A stretch of DNA of 64,000 bases from [Mycoplasma] gypis (GTDB taxonomy: Bacteria; Bacillota_I; Bacilli_A; Mycoplasmatales; Metamycoplasmataceae), in NCBI RefSeq assembly GCF_016924775.1, contig NZ_JAFFTD010000004.1:1-64000 (forward strand), given 5' to 3'. Below are positions 33,173 to 44,504 of the stretch, in pieces. The notes below the pieces were generated by a model, which had not been told where the DNA came from, did not search any database, and saw only the letters and a program-made list of their open reading frames with translations. Numbering within the stretch: the stretch's first letter is position 1; each line of letters starts with the position of its first letter. The position numbers and the translations under genes are program-made.

Positions 33173-34693
33173 TTAATTATTTTTTGACTTAATTAATAAA
33201 CTTTTTCCTGTCATTTCTTTAGGTTGATCAATATTTAAATATTCTAAAATAGTTGGTGCAACATCGCAAAGCGAACCATTTCCAAGTTTAATATTTTTAT
33301 CAGTTGATATTAACATAACTGGTGAAGTTGTGTGTTTTGTTGCAGGTTTATTGTCACTATCTTCAGTCAATTCAGCATTTCCGTGATCTGCGGTAATAAA
33401 TCATGTCACATTTGTATTATTCTCAACATATTCTAAAATTCTTTTAAATTGTGAATCTAAAATTTCAACAGCTTTAATTGTTGCCTGTAAATTTCCTGTG
33501 TGTCCCACCATATCAGGGTTTGCGTAGTTCATAATTACTACATCATTTTTTTCAATGTTTAAAAGTAACTGATCAGTAATTTCTTTAGCTGACATTTGCG
33601 GGGCATCAGCATAAGATTCAACTTTAAGTGAATCAACAAGAATACGTTGTTCATTTTTGTATTCTTTATCCACTCCACCATCAAAGAAGAAAGTAACGTG
33701 TGCATATTTTTGTGTTTCAGCAAGTCTTAGTTGGTGTAAATTATTTGCTTCAAACACCTCACCTAAAGGATTATTAACTTTCATTTCTTCAAAAGCCACA
33801 TTTGTTTTCAATCCTTCATATTTCATCATTGATACAAATTTATCAATGTGAACAGATTTTGAAGGTTTTTGTGTGTATAAGTCACTTCCTATGAAGAAGT
33901 GTGTTAATTGTCTTGCTCTATCTGGTCTAAAATTGAAAAAAATAATTGAGTCATTATCTTTGATGAATGTTCCATTTTCATTAATAGCGGGAACAAAAAA
34001 TTCATCATAAATATTTTGTTCGTATTGTGATTGTATGTATTGATTAACATCAGTGTACTTATTTTCTGAATTTCCCAAAAGGGCTTCATAAGCTAGCTCA
34101 ACCCTATCAAACATTTTATCTCTATCCATTGCATAAAAACGTCCTGAAACACTCGAAATTGGATATTGAAAATCTTTTGATATTTTTTCTAAAGTTTTTA
34201 AAGAATTGGAAATAGACTGAGGTTTTGTGTCTCTTCCATCTCCAAAAATATGTACTGACACATTTTTTAACTGATTTGCATGACACATTTTTAAAATTTC
34301 AAAAAGATGAGTATCTAGAGAGTGAACGCCTCCATCACTTAACATTCCCATAACATGAAGAGTTGTTTGTTTACTTTTTACATTATTAATTGCATCTAAT
34401 AAAACTGCGTTATTCTTGAAATTATTATCTTCGATATCTTTATTAATTAATGAAAGTCCTGTATATACAATTCTACCTGCACCAATATTTAAGTGCCCTA
34501 CTTCACTGTTTCCAATTTGCCCTTCAGGAAGACCTACAAATTTTCCTGAAGCTTGAATAATTGAATTTGGATATTCATTAAATAAACAATCAAATGTTGG
34601 ATGTTTAGCAAGTGCAAAACCATTTCCTTGAGTTTCTTTTCTTAAACCTAAACCATCGATAATAGTTAGTATAATTTTTTGTTTTTTGTCCAT
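33173..34693 (-). CDS. gpmI: 2,3-bisphosphoglycerate-independent phosphoglycerate mutase
   Basis: 506 residues, the family norm. The enzyme interconverts 3- and 2-phosphoglycerate in glycolysis using two Mn ions and a phosphoserine intermediate. Motifs: '[20 protein letters not shown]' (metal Asp), '[14 protein letters not shown]' (nucleophilic Ser), '[13 protein letters not shown]', '[14 protein letters not shown]', '[13 protein letters not shown]' and 'TADHGNAE' for the metal ligands. The gene stands alone. A TATAAT at 34700-34705 (minus strand) ends six bases before the ATG and no ribosome-binding site is seen, so the message may be leaderless. It works with enolase at 53093. Confidence 0.97.
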
Positions 34694-34699
34694 GTTTTA

Positions 34700-34705
34700 A
34701 TTATA
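34700..34705 (-). promoter_or_regulatory. gpmI promoter -10 box
   Basis: TATAAT on the minus strand, six bases from the gpmI ATG with no purine-rich site between, indicating a leaderless start. Confidence 0.6.
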
Positions 34706-34748
34706 TTAAACACAAACAAAAGTTCAAAATATTTAAAAAATTAAAAAT

Positions 34749-34773
34749 AAAAATGTACTCAAATGAGCACACG
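34749..34773 (-). terminator. Terminator of the large lipoprotein gene
   Basis: TGTGCTC / GAGTACA stem (one G-T pair) with a four-base loop and a T-rich tail on the minus strand, just past the stop. Confidence 0.7.
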
Positions 34774-34777
34774 ATTA

Positions 34778-37153
34778 TTATTTAATTATTTTCAAATCTT
34801 GAATATAATCTAAATCTAAAAATTGAGCAGGTTTGAAAATAAACTTTTGAATTATTTCTTTTTGATAACTATTTAATGAAACGAAATTGTCAAAACTCAT
34901 TGTGTACGAAAAAATATTATTAATTTCATTTATTAAATTAAGAATTTCAAAAGTATTATGAGAATTTGCAAAATTTTGAATTGACTTATTAAGAATGTTT
35001 TTAAAGATATTTTTATTAAAATTAAATTTATTAAAATATTGTTCGATGTTTTTTAAATCATTCTTTTTAATTTCATTTAAAACATTTTCTAAATTAATGT
35101 TCTGTGTATTGAAATCATTTTTTAAAAAATTAATAAATTTTTGAATTTCTAAAAAAGCATTAATTTTTGAGGCTGAATTTAAGATAAAAATACTTTCAAA
35201 ATTATTAACTGTTAAAAATGTTTGTAAAAAATTAGTGGTATTTGGAAGCTGTAAATTGAAATTATTTTCTTTATAAATTGATTTATTATTTGAAATCCAA
35301 AAATTGTAATCAGAATTATTCTCAATAAAAATAAATTTGGGGTTTAGTCTTGTGTCAGCTTCCGAAAACACATTTTTAATTTTTTGACTAAGTAATTTTA
35401 TAAGTTCTATATTTTTGTTATTACGTAAGTCTAACGGGATTGTTCACACAATATTATTCTTTTTATTCAACATATTTTCATCTAAGAAACGTGTTAAATG
35501 AGACTTGATGTTTTCAAAATCATAAGAATATAAAGATTTTTGAATGTTTATAATATTGTTTAAATTTTCAGTTTTTTCTTCATTGTTATAGCTGGTTGAA
35601 TTATTAATTTTAAATCCGTGTTTGTCTAGAATAATTTGCTTATTAATTAACTGATAACCATCGTAAATACTTTTATAATTACTTGAATCTACATTGTTAG
35701 AATCTATTAAAGCATTAACTGGTATTTGTGAAAAATATAATTTTTGATTATTCAAATTAGAATAAACAGCTTGATTAACTAAATTATTTATGTAACTTCT
35801 AAAAATAAAAACTTTTTCATTTAAGATGTTGCTTATTTTCACATCTGATTGTTCATTATTTTTTAATCCAAAATTTAATCACATAAATTCATCGTTAAAT
35901 TCTGTATTATTCGAATTAATTAAAAAGTTTTGAATGAAGGAACTTTGGTTTTTATACATTTTTAAATTTTTAAAATAACTTATTTTATATTTATCTCATT
36001 TGTTGAGAATTTCTTGTTTTTGCAAGGCATTAAGATTTTCAAAAACAAGTAAAGAATTTGTATTTTGTTTAAATGCATTATAGTCTTGAATTTGGAAAGT
36101 ATCTGATTGTAATGGCAATAATTTAAATTTAAAAATTACTGTTTTAAAAACATCATCTTTATTTGTGTAAAGATTATTTTCTTTCATTTCTAACTCATCA
36201 ATATTGTTTTTGGTGATTATGTAGTAAGAAGAAAATAACATATTTTGAGTTTGTTTGTAGTAATCAAAAAAGTTTTGTTCTAAAGAATTACTATTAAAAA
36301 GAAAACTAGGAATAGCATCAGAATATTCACCAATAATAAAGAAATTAACAAATCAGTTTTGAAGATTTTGTGAAGAATTTGTGATATCAAATTCTAAATA
36401 ATCCTGATTAATAAATTCTAAGTTGTCAAAAGAAGCTGTTGAAATATTGTTTGAACTTAATAAAGTAAAAACATTATTGTTATTAAAATTTGCATTTATA
36501 TTTTTTTTAATTCCCAATGCGTTTTTGTGCTTTTCAAAAAATTCTTTATCTTTAAGTAAGTTTTTTAGTATTCCAAATTTAAAATCTTTTAAAGAAACAG
36601 CAAAACCAGTATTTTTTTGCTTAAAATCTACCCACTGTGATTTATTTTCGTTGACATTAATTTTTATTTTTTTTGCATTTTTTAGTGCAATTTTAAAATT
36701 ATCACTATTTATTGAATGATTGTCACTTGATGTAACAAATTGAGTTAATTCATTTTTTGAGAAGCTTTGATTATTATCTCAATTATCATTATCAAAAATG
36801 TCAGTCTGATATTTTGTGCCATTTAGTCATGTTATTTCAACACTTTTTACATATTCTAATTTAAATCTAACCAAACCAGGAGTTTGAACCTCATTATTTA
36901 TAAAGTCAATTTTAGCTTCGCTTAAAGACTCTACTCTGAATAATTTAGAAGCGGTTGCTAAACGAACTTGTTTATTGACTGAATCAGATTTTAGATACGA
37001 AAAATCTTCTAAAGAATTTGCATAATTAAAATTACGGACAAAAGTGTCGTGTGCCGGTAAAAAATCATTTTTGTTGCAGCTTGCTGCTATACAAGGAAGT
37101 GAAAACATTGTTACCAATGGAGCACTTAAAAATATCATTTTTTTTAAATTCAT
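34778..37153 (-). CDS. Large surface lipoprotein, possibly OppA-like, unknown
   Basis: 791 residues joined across several UGA codons, all in one frame. A signal peptide (MNLKKMIFLSAPLVTMFSLP) ends in lipobox CIAASC (Cys26). The mature protein is extremely Asn/Phe/Lys-rich with no motif I can name. A segment near residue 280 ('FFIIGEYSDAIPSFLF') and the overall size recall the OppA-family binding lipoproteins of mycoplasmas, but this is a loose impression. No transporter genes are adjacent. If it is a binding protein, the orphan permeases at 6146-8252 are candidates for partners (inference). A TATAAT ends seven bases before the ATG, so it may be leaderless. Confidence 0.7.
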
Positions 37154-37156
37154 CTT

Positions 37157-37166
37157 TATAATTATA
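37157..37166. promoter_or_regulatory. Overlapping divergent -10 boxes
   Basis: TATAATTATA contains a plus-strand TATAAT (37157-37162) for the hydrolase gene and a minus-strand TATAAT (37166-37161) for the lipoprotein gene. The two promoters probably exclude one another. Confidence 0.6.
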
Positions 37167-37188
37167 CTTTAGTTAAAAAGGAGTAAAC

Positions 37189-37992
37189 ATGCAAAAAACA
37201 ATATCATTATTAAATGAAGAAATAAATTATTTTATTGAAAATGAAAATGACACAACAAAACCATTTGTTTTATTCATTCATGGATTTGGCGATTCTTTAA
37301 ATATTATGCGCCCAATAGAACGACAAGAAAATCGTAATTTCAATATAGTATCTCTTGATATGCCTGGTTGCGGTCGTTCAACTTGAAACCAACAAATTAC
37401 ACTAGAACATTATCAAGAAATTGCTTTAGAGTTTGTAAATAAGGTTTTAAAAGATAAAACATTTTATGTTGTTGGACATTCGTTAGGTGCAATAAGCACA
37501 CTATATGTTTTAAAAAATACACATGCTAAAAAAGGTCTTCTTGTTGCTCCAGCCCACTATGTATCAACAATGCCAAAATTTATTTTTGGAAAAAAATATT
37601 TAATTCCCGAAAATGAACAAAACGCCTTAGAATCATATATGCTTCTTAGTTATAAAAACATTGAAACCATGAAAAGAAGTGCGTCAACATATGCAAAACT
37701 AGTCTTAGACCCAAATACTAAGCGAAAAGAAAAATTTGGATTCATGGTCAATGAACAAATGCTTAATCCTAATTACATCATTCCTAAATATTGAGATTTA
37801 TATAGTTCAGTAAATAATTACGAAATTGCTAGTGGTGATCAAGATCATTACACAAATATTCACGAAGTTTTACTTGTTGGATATCAAAACAACAAAAAGG
37901 TGCATGTTTTAAAAGATACAGGTCATTCAGCTTTCTTTGATTCAGGTGATGAAATCAACGAAATAATTATTAATATGATTAAAAATAATTAA
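37189..37992 (+). CDS. Alpha/beta-fold hydrolase
   Basis: 267 residues. The fold's landmarks are in order: oxyanion-hole segment 'FVLFIHGFGDSL', 'DMPGCGRST' loop, nucleophile elbow GHSLGA (Ser98), a likely acid in 'IASGDQDHYT' and the catalytic His in 'DTGHSAFFDSG'. This is the pattern of small esterases/lipases and related hydrolases (proline-iminopeptidase-like). The substrate cannot be read from sequence. Mycoplasma genomes typically carry several such paralogues. AAGGAG precedes the ATG, and the gene stands alone with a weak hairpin after it. Confidence 0.87.
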
Positions 37993-37993
37993 T

Positions 37994-38018
37994 TCCTTGC
38001 CTTGCAAGGTTTTTATTT
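37994..38018 (+). terminator. Probable terminator after the hydrolase gene
   Basis: CCTTG / CAAGG short stem followed by TTTTTATTTTT. Confidence 0.55.
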
Positions 38019-38087
38019 TTATAAACTTTGTGTGTTTTTGATAATTTAGCGAGCAAGTTTTTATGAAAAAAGCAAAGAGTTTTTGTA

Positions 38088-38093
38088 TATAAT
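38088..38093 (+). promoter_or_regulatory. Promoter of the thiamine transporter operon
   Basis: TATAAT about 14 bases before the TPP riboswitch; no clear -35. Confidence 0.65.
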
Positions 38094-38105
38094 TTATATA
38101 AATAA

Positions 38106-38172
38106 AACAGGGGTGCCGAAAGGCTGAGAATATACCTAAGCTGATCATGGTAATTCATGCGTAGCGTTGTTA
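38106..38172 (+). ncRNA. TPP riboswitch (THI element)
   Basis: The conserved THI-box core is readable: GGGGTGCC, then GGCTGAGA, then AGCTGATC, GGTAAT and GCGTAG in the proper order and spacing. It lies between a promoter and the p37-like transporter genes. No T-run terminator follows. TTGTTAA (38167-38173) can pair with TTAACAA (38196-38202), and ATCTC (38186-38190) can pair with the GAGAT of the ribosome-binding site (38211-38215). Control of translation is therefore more likely than attenuation (inference). Confidence 0.92.
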
Positions 38173-38223
38173 AATATATATTCTTATCTCTACTGTTAAC
38201 AAAAAACAAGGAGATTTTTTAAT

Positions 38224-39519
38224 ATGAAAATTAATAAAAAAACACTAAAAACATTTTTATTCTCTTCAGTATCATTGCTGGCTTTACCATTTGTTGCTGC
38301 TCAATGTGATGTTGAGCAAGAACACTCAGACACTAAATCACAAAGTCCTAGTGCAGATGAAATTAGAAAAAATTGAGATACAAATATAAATATTCGTTAT
38401 TCATGAGCGAATGATGGTTGAAAAGATAAAGAACCTGAATTTTTAGATTTACTAAAAAGTCGTTTCAAAGAGTTAAAGGATCAAAATGAGTTAACTAAAG
38501 ATTTGCCTGATGTTAATTTTAGCCTTAACTCACTTGGAGACAGCGATGCAGTTGTTGATATTTTAAAATCAAATAATACTGATTACGATGTCGTATTTAC
38601 AAACTTTTTAAATATTTCAGAAGAAATTAAAAATCAATCTGATTTTAGCAATTTTAAATTACCTTTTATAGTTTCTACTCAAACTTTAAAATTTAATTGA
38701 ACTGGTGAAAAAAATAATGAAGTTTATACAAATGGTCTTGAAAATGATCCATTACGTCAAATAGCAAATCGAGAAAATGAAAAACAACTTGCAACTGAAC
38801 AATTTGGAGAGTACCCAACTTGAAATTCTAAGGATCCAAAATATAAATGAGATGGTTCCAAATATGAAGCATTTTATAAAGAACCGCAAGACGTTACTTT
38901 ATTTTATCGTGGCGCAATTTTAATTTCAGGTACTGATGAAGAAAGAAATGAAATTATTAAAGCATGAGATTCGAAAGATTTTGATAAATTTATTTCTTTT
39001 GGACTTGCAATAGGTTCTACAACAAGTGGTGGAAAATATAAGTATCCAATTGGTCTTCTTTCGAAACATTTCAATAAACCTATTAATGAAATTAAAGAAT
39101 TTTTCAGTGATAAAATAAAACAACAATCAATAAAAGTTATTCAAAAGGGAGCCAAAACCGCTTTAGGACACAATGGAATACATATTGCTTTTGATGATGA
39201 AGGTTCATTTAACTGAACAGAAAGAAAAAATGGTTTATTTTCACCAGACAATTTCCCAAATGAAAAAATAAGAGTATTGACTGTAACAAACCCAGCACCA
39301 TATGATGTTGCTTTTGGTAGAATCGGCTTAAATGCAACTGAAGGTACACTTATTGCGCAAGCTCTTGCATCATTGTCGCTAACAGAAAATACATTTGGTA
39401 TATATACAGGTTATAATAAATTTATTTCTGGTTCAAAAGAACTTTTAAAAGATATACTTGATGTACAACAATATACAGAAAATAATATTGGAGCCAAACC
39501 AAAATTATTAAATGATTAA
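38224..39519 (+). CDS. Thiamine-type substrate-binding lipoprotein, p37/Cypl-like
   Basis: 431 residues. A signal peptide ends in lipobox PFVAAQC (Cys24). The arrangement with an ATPase and a double permease matches the p37-p29-p69 operon of Mycoplasma hyorhinis, whose p37 (Cypl) binds thiamine pyrophosphate. Landmarks include 'LNSLGDSDAVVDILKSNNTD', 'DVTLFYRGAILISGTDEE' and 'SFGLAIGSTTSGGKYKYPIG', typical of PhnD-like binding proteins with two lobes. The TPP riboswitch directly upstream supports thiamine or its phosphates as ligand. The protein would sit on the outer face and hand substrate to the permease at 40271. Confidence 0.88.
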
Positions 39520-39528
39520 GGCAAAATA

Positions 39529-40278
39529 ATGAAATCTGTCGAATTTAAAAATGTTACTTTAAAATATCCAAAAACTGATCAAACAATTTTAGATAATATT
39601 TCTTTTGCAATTGAACCTGGTCAAATGATCGCAATTGTTGGGCCTTCTGGAATTGGTAAAAGTACATTATTTAAATCTATAGTAAAAAATATCATTCCGA
39701 TTGAAGGACAAATTCTTTTAAATGAAAAAAGCATTAAAGAATTACCCGAAAAAGACTGAAGAAGACTTATCAATGAAATTGGTTTTTTATCGCAAAAACC
39801 TAATTTAATAATCACCGAAAGTGTTTATAAAAACATTACTCATTCAGTGAGTCAATATGAAAACAAATTTTATAAGTTGTTTTCATATTTAACTGTTCGA
39901 CAACGTGAAGAAATTTTTAAGACTCTTGATGAATTAGATATTTTAGATAAAGCGTTTTTCCGAGTAAGTGATCTAAGTGGAGGTCAACAACAAAGAGTTG
40001 AAATTGCAAAGTTGTTAATTAAAAAATCACAAATAATTTTGGCTGATGAGCCAACTTCTAATTTGGATAATTCTACTTCAAAAGATGTTTTAGAATTACT
40101 GCAAAAAATCAAACAAAATCAACATAGTACAATTATTGTTAACATTCACGATTTAAGTTTAGTTCATAAATATTTTGATAAGGTTTTAGCTTTAAACAAC
40201 AAACAAATTTTATTTTTTGAAAACACTAAAGATGTATCTCTAGACAAATTGCAAGAAGCGGTTAAAATTCATGAATAA
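39529..40278 (+). CDS. ABC transporter ATPase, PhnC/p29-like
   Basis: 249 residues, a single compact nucleotide-binding domain. Walker A GPSGIGKST, Q-loop 'GFLSQKPNLIIT', signature LSGGQQQR, Walker B IILADEPTSNLD and H-loop 'VNIHDLSL' are intact. An unusual helical segment (SQYENKFYKLFSYLTVRQRE) between the Q-loop and signature is as in phosphonate-type PhnC ATPases. It lies nine bases after the binding protein and overlaps the permease start by eight bases. It drives thiamine uptake. It may also serve the ATPase-less paralogous system at 55618-58450 (inference). Confidence 0.92.
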
Positions 40279-42016
40279 AATTACAAATCTTTTTTATTAT
40301 CAATATGAATCTTCAAAAAATAAAACAACTAAAAAAATCCGGCCTTTTTGAAAACATTTATTTTTAATTGCTTTAATTGCCTTAATAATATACATATTCA
40401 CTTTGAACAATTATTCGTTAAATAGTGAGTATGGTTTTGATATATTCAAAACAAACATAAAGCGACTTTTCCAATTTTCCAATGTAAGTACTGAATCAGG
40501 ACACGGAAACTTAATTCATAAAACATTATCGCTTTTATTTCAAACCCTTACATTCGCTTTAACAGGTTCTTTTTTAGGGTTTTTATTCGCAATTATTACT
40601 TCGTCGCTAACATGTAAAAACTATACTAATAAATTTTGATCTTTTATTAGTCGTAATTTAATTTTATTACTGAGAAGTGTTCCAGAATTAGTCTTTATCA
40701 CAGTGTTTTCTACTGTGTTTTACTCAGGATTAGCTTTAATAATGATTTTCATGTGATTTTCATGATTATGGCTTCATAAATATTTTATTGAGTCAATTGA
40801 TAATTTAGACACAAGACATTATTACATTTCTCTTAGCCAAGGTAATTCTAAATTTAAAGCATTTACAAAGGAAGTTTTACCTAGATTGCTTAATCGTTTT
40901 ATTAGTTTATTCTTGTACTCTTTTGAGTCAAATATGCGTTGAGCTTCATTGCTAGCAACACTGGGCGCTCCAGGTATTGGTATTTTGATTAAATATGGTG
41001 GTAGCACAAGTCGTCATTTTTCAGAATTGGGTATTCCCCTAGCAGTACTTTTACTGGTTATAATCACTTTAGAACTTATTAATATTTTAATGAATAAATA
41101 CGTTTTTGAGTTTAATTCTAAGACACTAAAAACATATGATTATAAAAAGCTCGCTAAGACAATTGACTGAAGATTTTGAATAAAAATTCTATTATTTATA
41201 TTCGTTGTTATTGTTAGTTTTTATACAATTTTTACAACAACATTTAAAACTTTTCCATCAGAATATATTAATAGCTTTTTTAAAGAGATTTTTAACCCCA
41301 ATTGAAAAGTTTTTGATTTAAATTCTTCATTGATTAGTAAAAACCCAATCTTAATGCTTATACAAGCTTTGTTTATGTCTGTGTTTATTCTCGTTTTAAG
41401 TTTTGGAATCGTATTATTAATAATTCCTTTTGCAAACAAAAAAACCAGTAATATTTTTGTAGTTTTTATTGTAAGAATTTTAAACTCAGTAATAAGATTG
41501 ATACCAGTTATCGTATTATTTTATATTTTTAGTCCAGTATTTAATAGCTATGGATCACTAATTTTAATAATACTAGCAATTCATTCATCATCTTCAATTA
41601 CTAAGCAATTATCAGAAATAATCGATTCGGTAGATGAAGAAGTGATAACTAATTTGAAAATGCAGGGTTGGAGTCGTTTTAGAATATATATTCGTTATAT
41701 TTTACCAACAATAAAACTTGATTTAATTTCATATGCTGTGTTTTATTTTGAAATGGCTTTTAGAAATGTCATTACTTATAGTGCTGTTATTGGACAGGAT
41801 TTTAATTTGGGTTATAACATGTATAACTTTTTACAGCCAAAATCAAATAACATTGGAAATGCCGCTGCTTATTTTTGGATAATTACACTAACAATTTTTT
41901 CAATCAATATTCTGAGTGAAAAAATTGTTGATAAATATGTAAAAAATAAAAAACCCAATTTTAAAACAATTATTTACACAAATCAATACTTTAAAGCTTT
42001 AATTACAAGAAAATAA
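40271..42016 (+). CDS. Double-domain ABC permease, PhnE/p69-like
   Basis: 581 residues containing two permease units fused head to tail, so one chain replaces the usual homodimer. Each half has about five or six helices and an EAA-type coupling loop with its glycine: 'ISLSQGNSKFKAFTKEVLP' in the first and 'NLKMQGWSRFRIYIRYILP' in the second. The first half also shows 'SNMRWASLLATLGAPGIG', the second 'RNVITYSAVIGQDFNLGY', corresponding segments of PhnE. It forms the channel for the p37/p29 system. A strong terminator follows. Confidence 0.9.
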
Positions 42017-42040
42017 AAATTCAAAAAACAAGACTAAGAT

Positions 42041-42072
42041 ATAAAAAGTTGACACTAAATCGTCAACTTTTT
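42041..42072 (+). terminator. Terminator of the thiamine transporter operon
   Basis: AAAAAGTTGAC / GTCAACTTTTT, a perfect 11-bp stem with an eight-base loop. Confidence 0.9.
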
Positions 42073-42480
42073 ATATGGAGGAGAAATTATCATAAGAAAC
42101 TTCAAAAAAATATTGAATTAAGAAAAGATATTTACCAATTTTTCGGTTCATCATGTAAATGACACAAATTTTATCTACATAAATAAAGAACAATGTGCAC
42201 AAGTTATTATTATTTTTGTGGAAAAAATAATGTATCTAATAATTTAGAAGAAGCTTATAAAAATTTCTCTTCAAACCCAAGAATAGTTCCTAAACAAACA
42301 ACAGTTACATTTTTTGGGATATTTGCGTTTTTTAAACTATTTTTTACAGCTAATAGCTTGCTCAATATTTCTTTTATAAACACATTTCTGCTTCTTTAAT
42401 ATTAAACATTATTGTAATTTTTATTTTATCTTTAACATCCTTATTAGGATTGTTGGATCTAAGACAAAAACATCTAATTA
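42073..42480 (+). pseudogene. Decayed gene remnant, membrane-like C-terminus
   Basis: This 400-base stretch has no intact gene. One frame runs from about 42085 to a TAA in the middle (near 42184), then continues from 42193 to 42399 with 'NNLEEAYKNFSSNPRIVPKQ' followed by a hydrophobic segment. A second frame picks up near 42390 with another hydrophobic stretch (ILNIIVIFILSLTSLLGLL). GGAGGAG near 42077 looks like a former ribosome-binding site. I cannot name the ancestor. A two-helix membrane protein broken by one stop and one frameshift fits best. Confidence 0.45.
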
Positions 42481-42488
42481 ACATACAA

Positions 42489-42518
42489 AAATCCGGTTTA
42501 TTGCCGGACTTTTTTTGT
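42489..42518. terminator. Terminator, probably for vapD
   Basis: TCCGG / CCGGA stem with a seven-base loop, A-rich on the left and T7 on the right; it can function on either strand and follows the vapD stop. Confidence 0.75.
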
Positions 42519-42527
42519 TGCTCAATT

Positions 42528-42836
42528 TTATTTCATTGGAACTGAAGGATTTCATTCATCCTTCATTAATTCAGTAAAATCACTCAAATCATCCATTTTA
42601 AAAACATTAAAACTAATTAAAGATTTTTTAAATCAGTCTATTCTTTTTAAACTTCGGATGGCTCTGTACATATTAGCTAAATTATTTAAACTTCTTGAGT
42701 AGTAAAAACTATTTGATAATCAGTGGAACCCATAACGACGCAGTATTGATCTTATTTCTTCATAACCATCGTGGTAGTTTTCACCATATTCTGCGATTAA
42801 TGTTTTTTTATCCAAGTAAAAAACCATACCGTACAT
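42528..42836 (-). CDS. vapD: VapD-family protein (Cas2-like ribonuclease fold), active-site Asp absent
   Basis: 102 residues. The family pattern is recognisable: an N-terminal strand MYGMVFYLDKK, 'YHDGYEEIRSILRRYGFHW', 'NSFYYSRSLNNLANMYRAIR' and 'FKMDDLSDFTELMKDEW', matching the VapD segments YxDIxxxLxxxGF, GSxYxN, MxALK and WSDFTxFIK. VapD proteins are small endoribonucleases related to Cas2 and linked to toxin-antitoxin behaviour. The Asp usual in the first strand (MYAIAFDL) is Tyr7 here, so nuclease activity is doubtful. A very strong AAGGAGG precedes the ATG. A terminator lies just upstream, so expression may need read-through. No antitoxin is seen next to it. Confidence 0.8.
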
Positions 42837-42854
42837 TATAACCTCCTTATCGCA

Positions 42855-42881
42855 TGAAAAAAGCCCAAAGGGGCTGCCATT
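42855..42881 (-). terminator. Terminator between the MATE gene and vapD
   Basis: On the minus strand, AGCCC(C)TTTGGGCT followed by TTTTTT. It ends about 20 bases before the vapD ATG, with only the ribosome-binding site in between. Confidence 0.8.
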
Positions 42882-42915
42882 TTTCATAAATCTAACATTT
42901 ATATTTTAAATCAAA

Positions 42916-44412
42916 TTAGAATTTTTTTATGTATTTATGTCATGTTTTATTGTTTCAACGATTCATATATATAATCGAACGCATTAAAGGATCGATAATT
43001 AAACTTAAGAAAACAACTGAAAAACAAGCCATTGCACTTAAGGTTCCAGCTCCTTTTTTAAAACCTAAGTCAACAATCATGAATACAACTGATACTTGCA
43101 CAGCAAGCATTGTAAAGATTGAAATGATGATTGGGACTCAAATATCATTTGCGCTTCACAAGGCTCTTAAAATTGTTAAATTCGCTGTATCTAGAACAAT
43201 TTTTAAGGTTGTTAAGAAAACTATTAAGTAACCAATATTAACAATTGTTTTATTATCAATTTTAAAAAGCATTAGGAAGGGATGAGTCAGCGCTATTAAG
43301 ATAATTCCCGATAATGAAGAAAAATAAATTCCTACCATAAATAATTGTCATCCGAGATTAAAGGCTCTTTCACGGTTATTTTTTCCAATTTCAACTCCAA
43401 CTAAAACATTTGTCACGGCACCAATTGCAGTATTAAATGCTGAAGAAAATGAACTAAGAATTAAGATTGCACGATATAAACCAATATACTCATCACCCAG
43501 TCCTCCTCGACTAATAGCACTAGATATTAAGAATTGGGAAATAGTTCAAACTCCAAATTCTAGGGCAATCGGTGTACCTAGTGCAATTGTTTCAATCCCA
43601 TATTTGAGTTTAAAACAATCTTTAAATTTGGTTGGATATTTTCTAAAAATATATTTTCAACAGAAAAACAAGTTAATAGTTAGTTGAATAATTGCTCCTA
43701 GAGTATAGTCAATTGCGGAAATCATCATTGTATCAGTATCTTTTTTAGCTCCAAAAAGAACAGAATATATAAAAACAACAGCAAAAACATTACCAAGGAT
43801 AGCACCAATTACTGCAATATTGTTCTTTTTAATTGATTGTAAAGCGGATGCAAAAACTTGAGCTATAGAGTAAAAGAACAATCATGTCAGCATATATTGA
43901 AGATACTCAGTTGCAAATGAAAGTTCGCTTTCTTGTAGAATTACACCTCCGGGTCCGAAGATTTTTTTGCTTTCTACAGCACCCATTGCTTTAAGTAAAA
44001 TCTTTGCTAAAAAGTACATTAAAAGAAAAAATATTGTTGAAATAATTAAGTTTACATAAACACCAGTTCAAATAACTTTGGGTAATTCCTTTTCTTTACC
44101 CTGCCCAATAATATTTGAACAAATTATGAGCACTCCCCCAGAAACAAGTGTAGGGATAAAAGCAATAAGGTTATAAACTAAAATGACTTTTGCAATCGCA
44201 TAAAAATAAGCGCCGACTTCTTGTCCTGTTTCAGTGTGATAAATAATCTTATATCAATTAATACTCAATGAACCAACTAATGTTGCAATAACATTAATTA
44301 AAACTTGAATAAATATTGGGATAGTTAATTTCATGATCATTTTAAAATCTTTTGGTTTAAAAAATTCTGATCAAGAATCAATTTCCATTCTTCTTTTTAA
44401 TTTTGCAAGCAT
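42916..44412 (-). CDS. MATE-family multidrug/solute exporter
   Basis: 498 residues with about twelve hydrophobic segments and the two-fold pattern of MATE transporters. The first half begins 'KMIMKLTIPIFIQVLINVIA', then 'LVSGGVLIICSNIIGQGKEK'. The second half mirrors it with 'LKYGIETIALGTPIALEFGV' and 'NTAIGAVTNVLVGVEIGKNN', the typical 'G..xG..xG' helix-end motif. MATE proteins extrude drugs and organic cations by H+ or Na+ antiport. The substrate is not predictable here. The start ATG has a TATATT-like -10 at 44425-44430 on the minus strand and no clear ribosome-binding site. A long upstream spacer is shared with the divergent lipoprotein. Confidence 0.88.
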
Positions 44413-44488
44413 AATAAAAATTTTAATATAAACAACAATATAAACAACAAAAATAAATCTATAAATAAATATTATTTATGTGTTATTT

Positions 44489-44497
44489 TGATAGAAT
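44489..44497 (+). promoter_or_regulatory. Extended -10 of the LRR lipoprotein gene
   Basis: TGATAGAAT; the -10 hexamer ends seven bases before the ATG at 44505, with no ribosome-binding site, suggesting a leaderless message. Confidence 0.55.
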
Positions 44498-44504
44498 TAA
44501 AAAT

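Noticed and set aside
44478-44504. Upstream ATG for the LRR lipoprotein
   Set aside because: It lies before the likely -10 box, and starting there would put charged residues ahead of a signal peptide that is complete from 44505.
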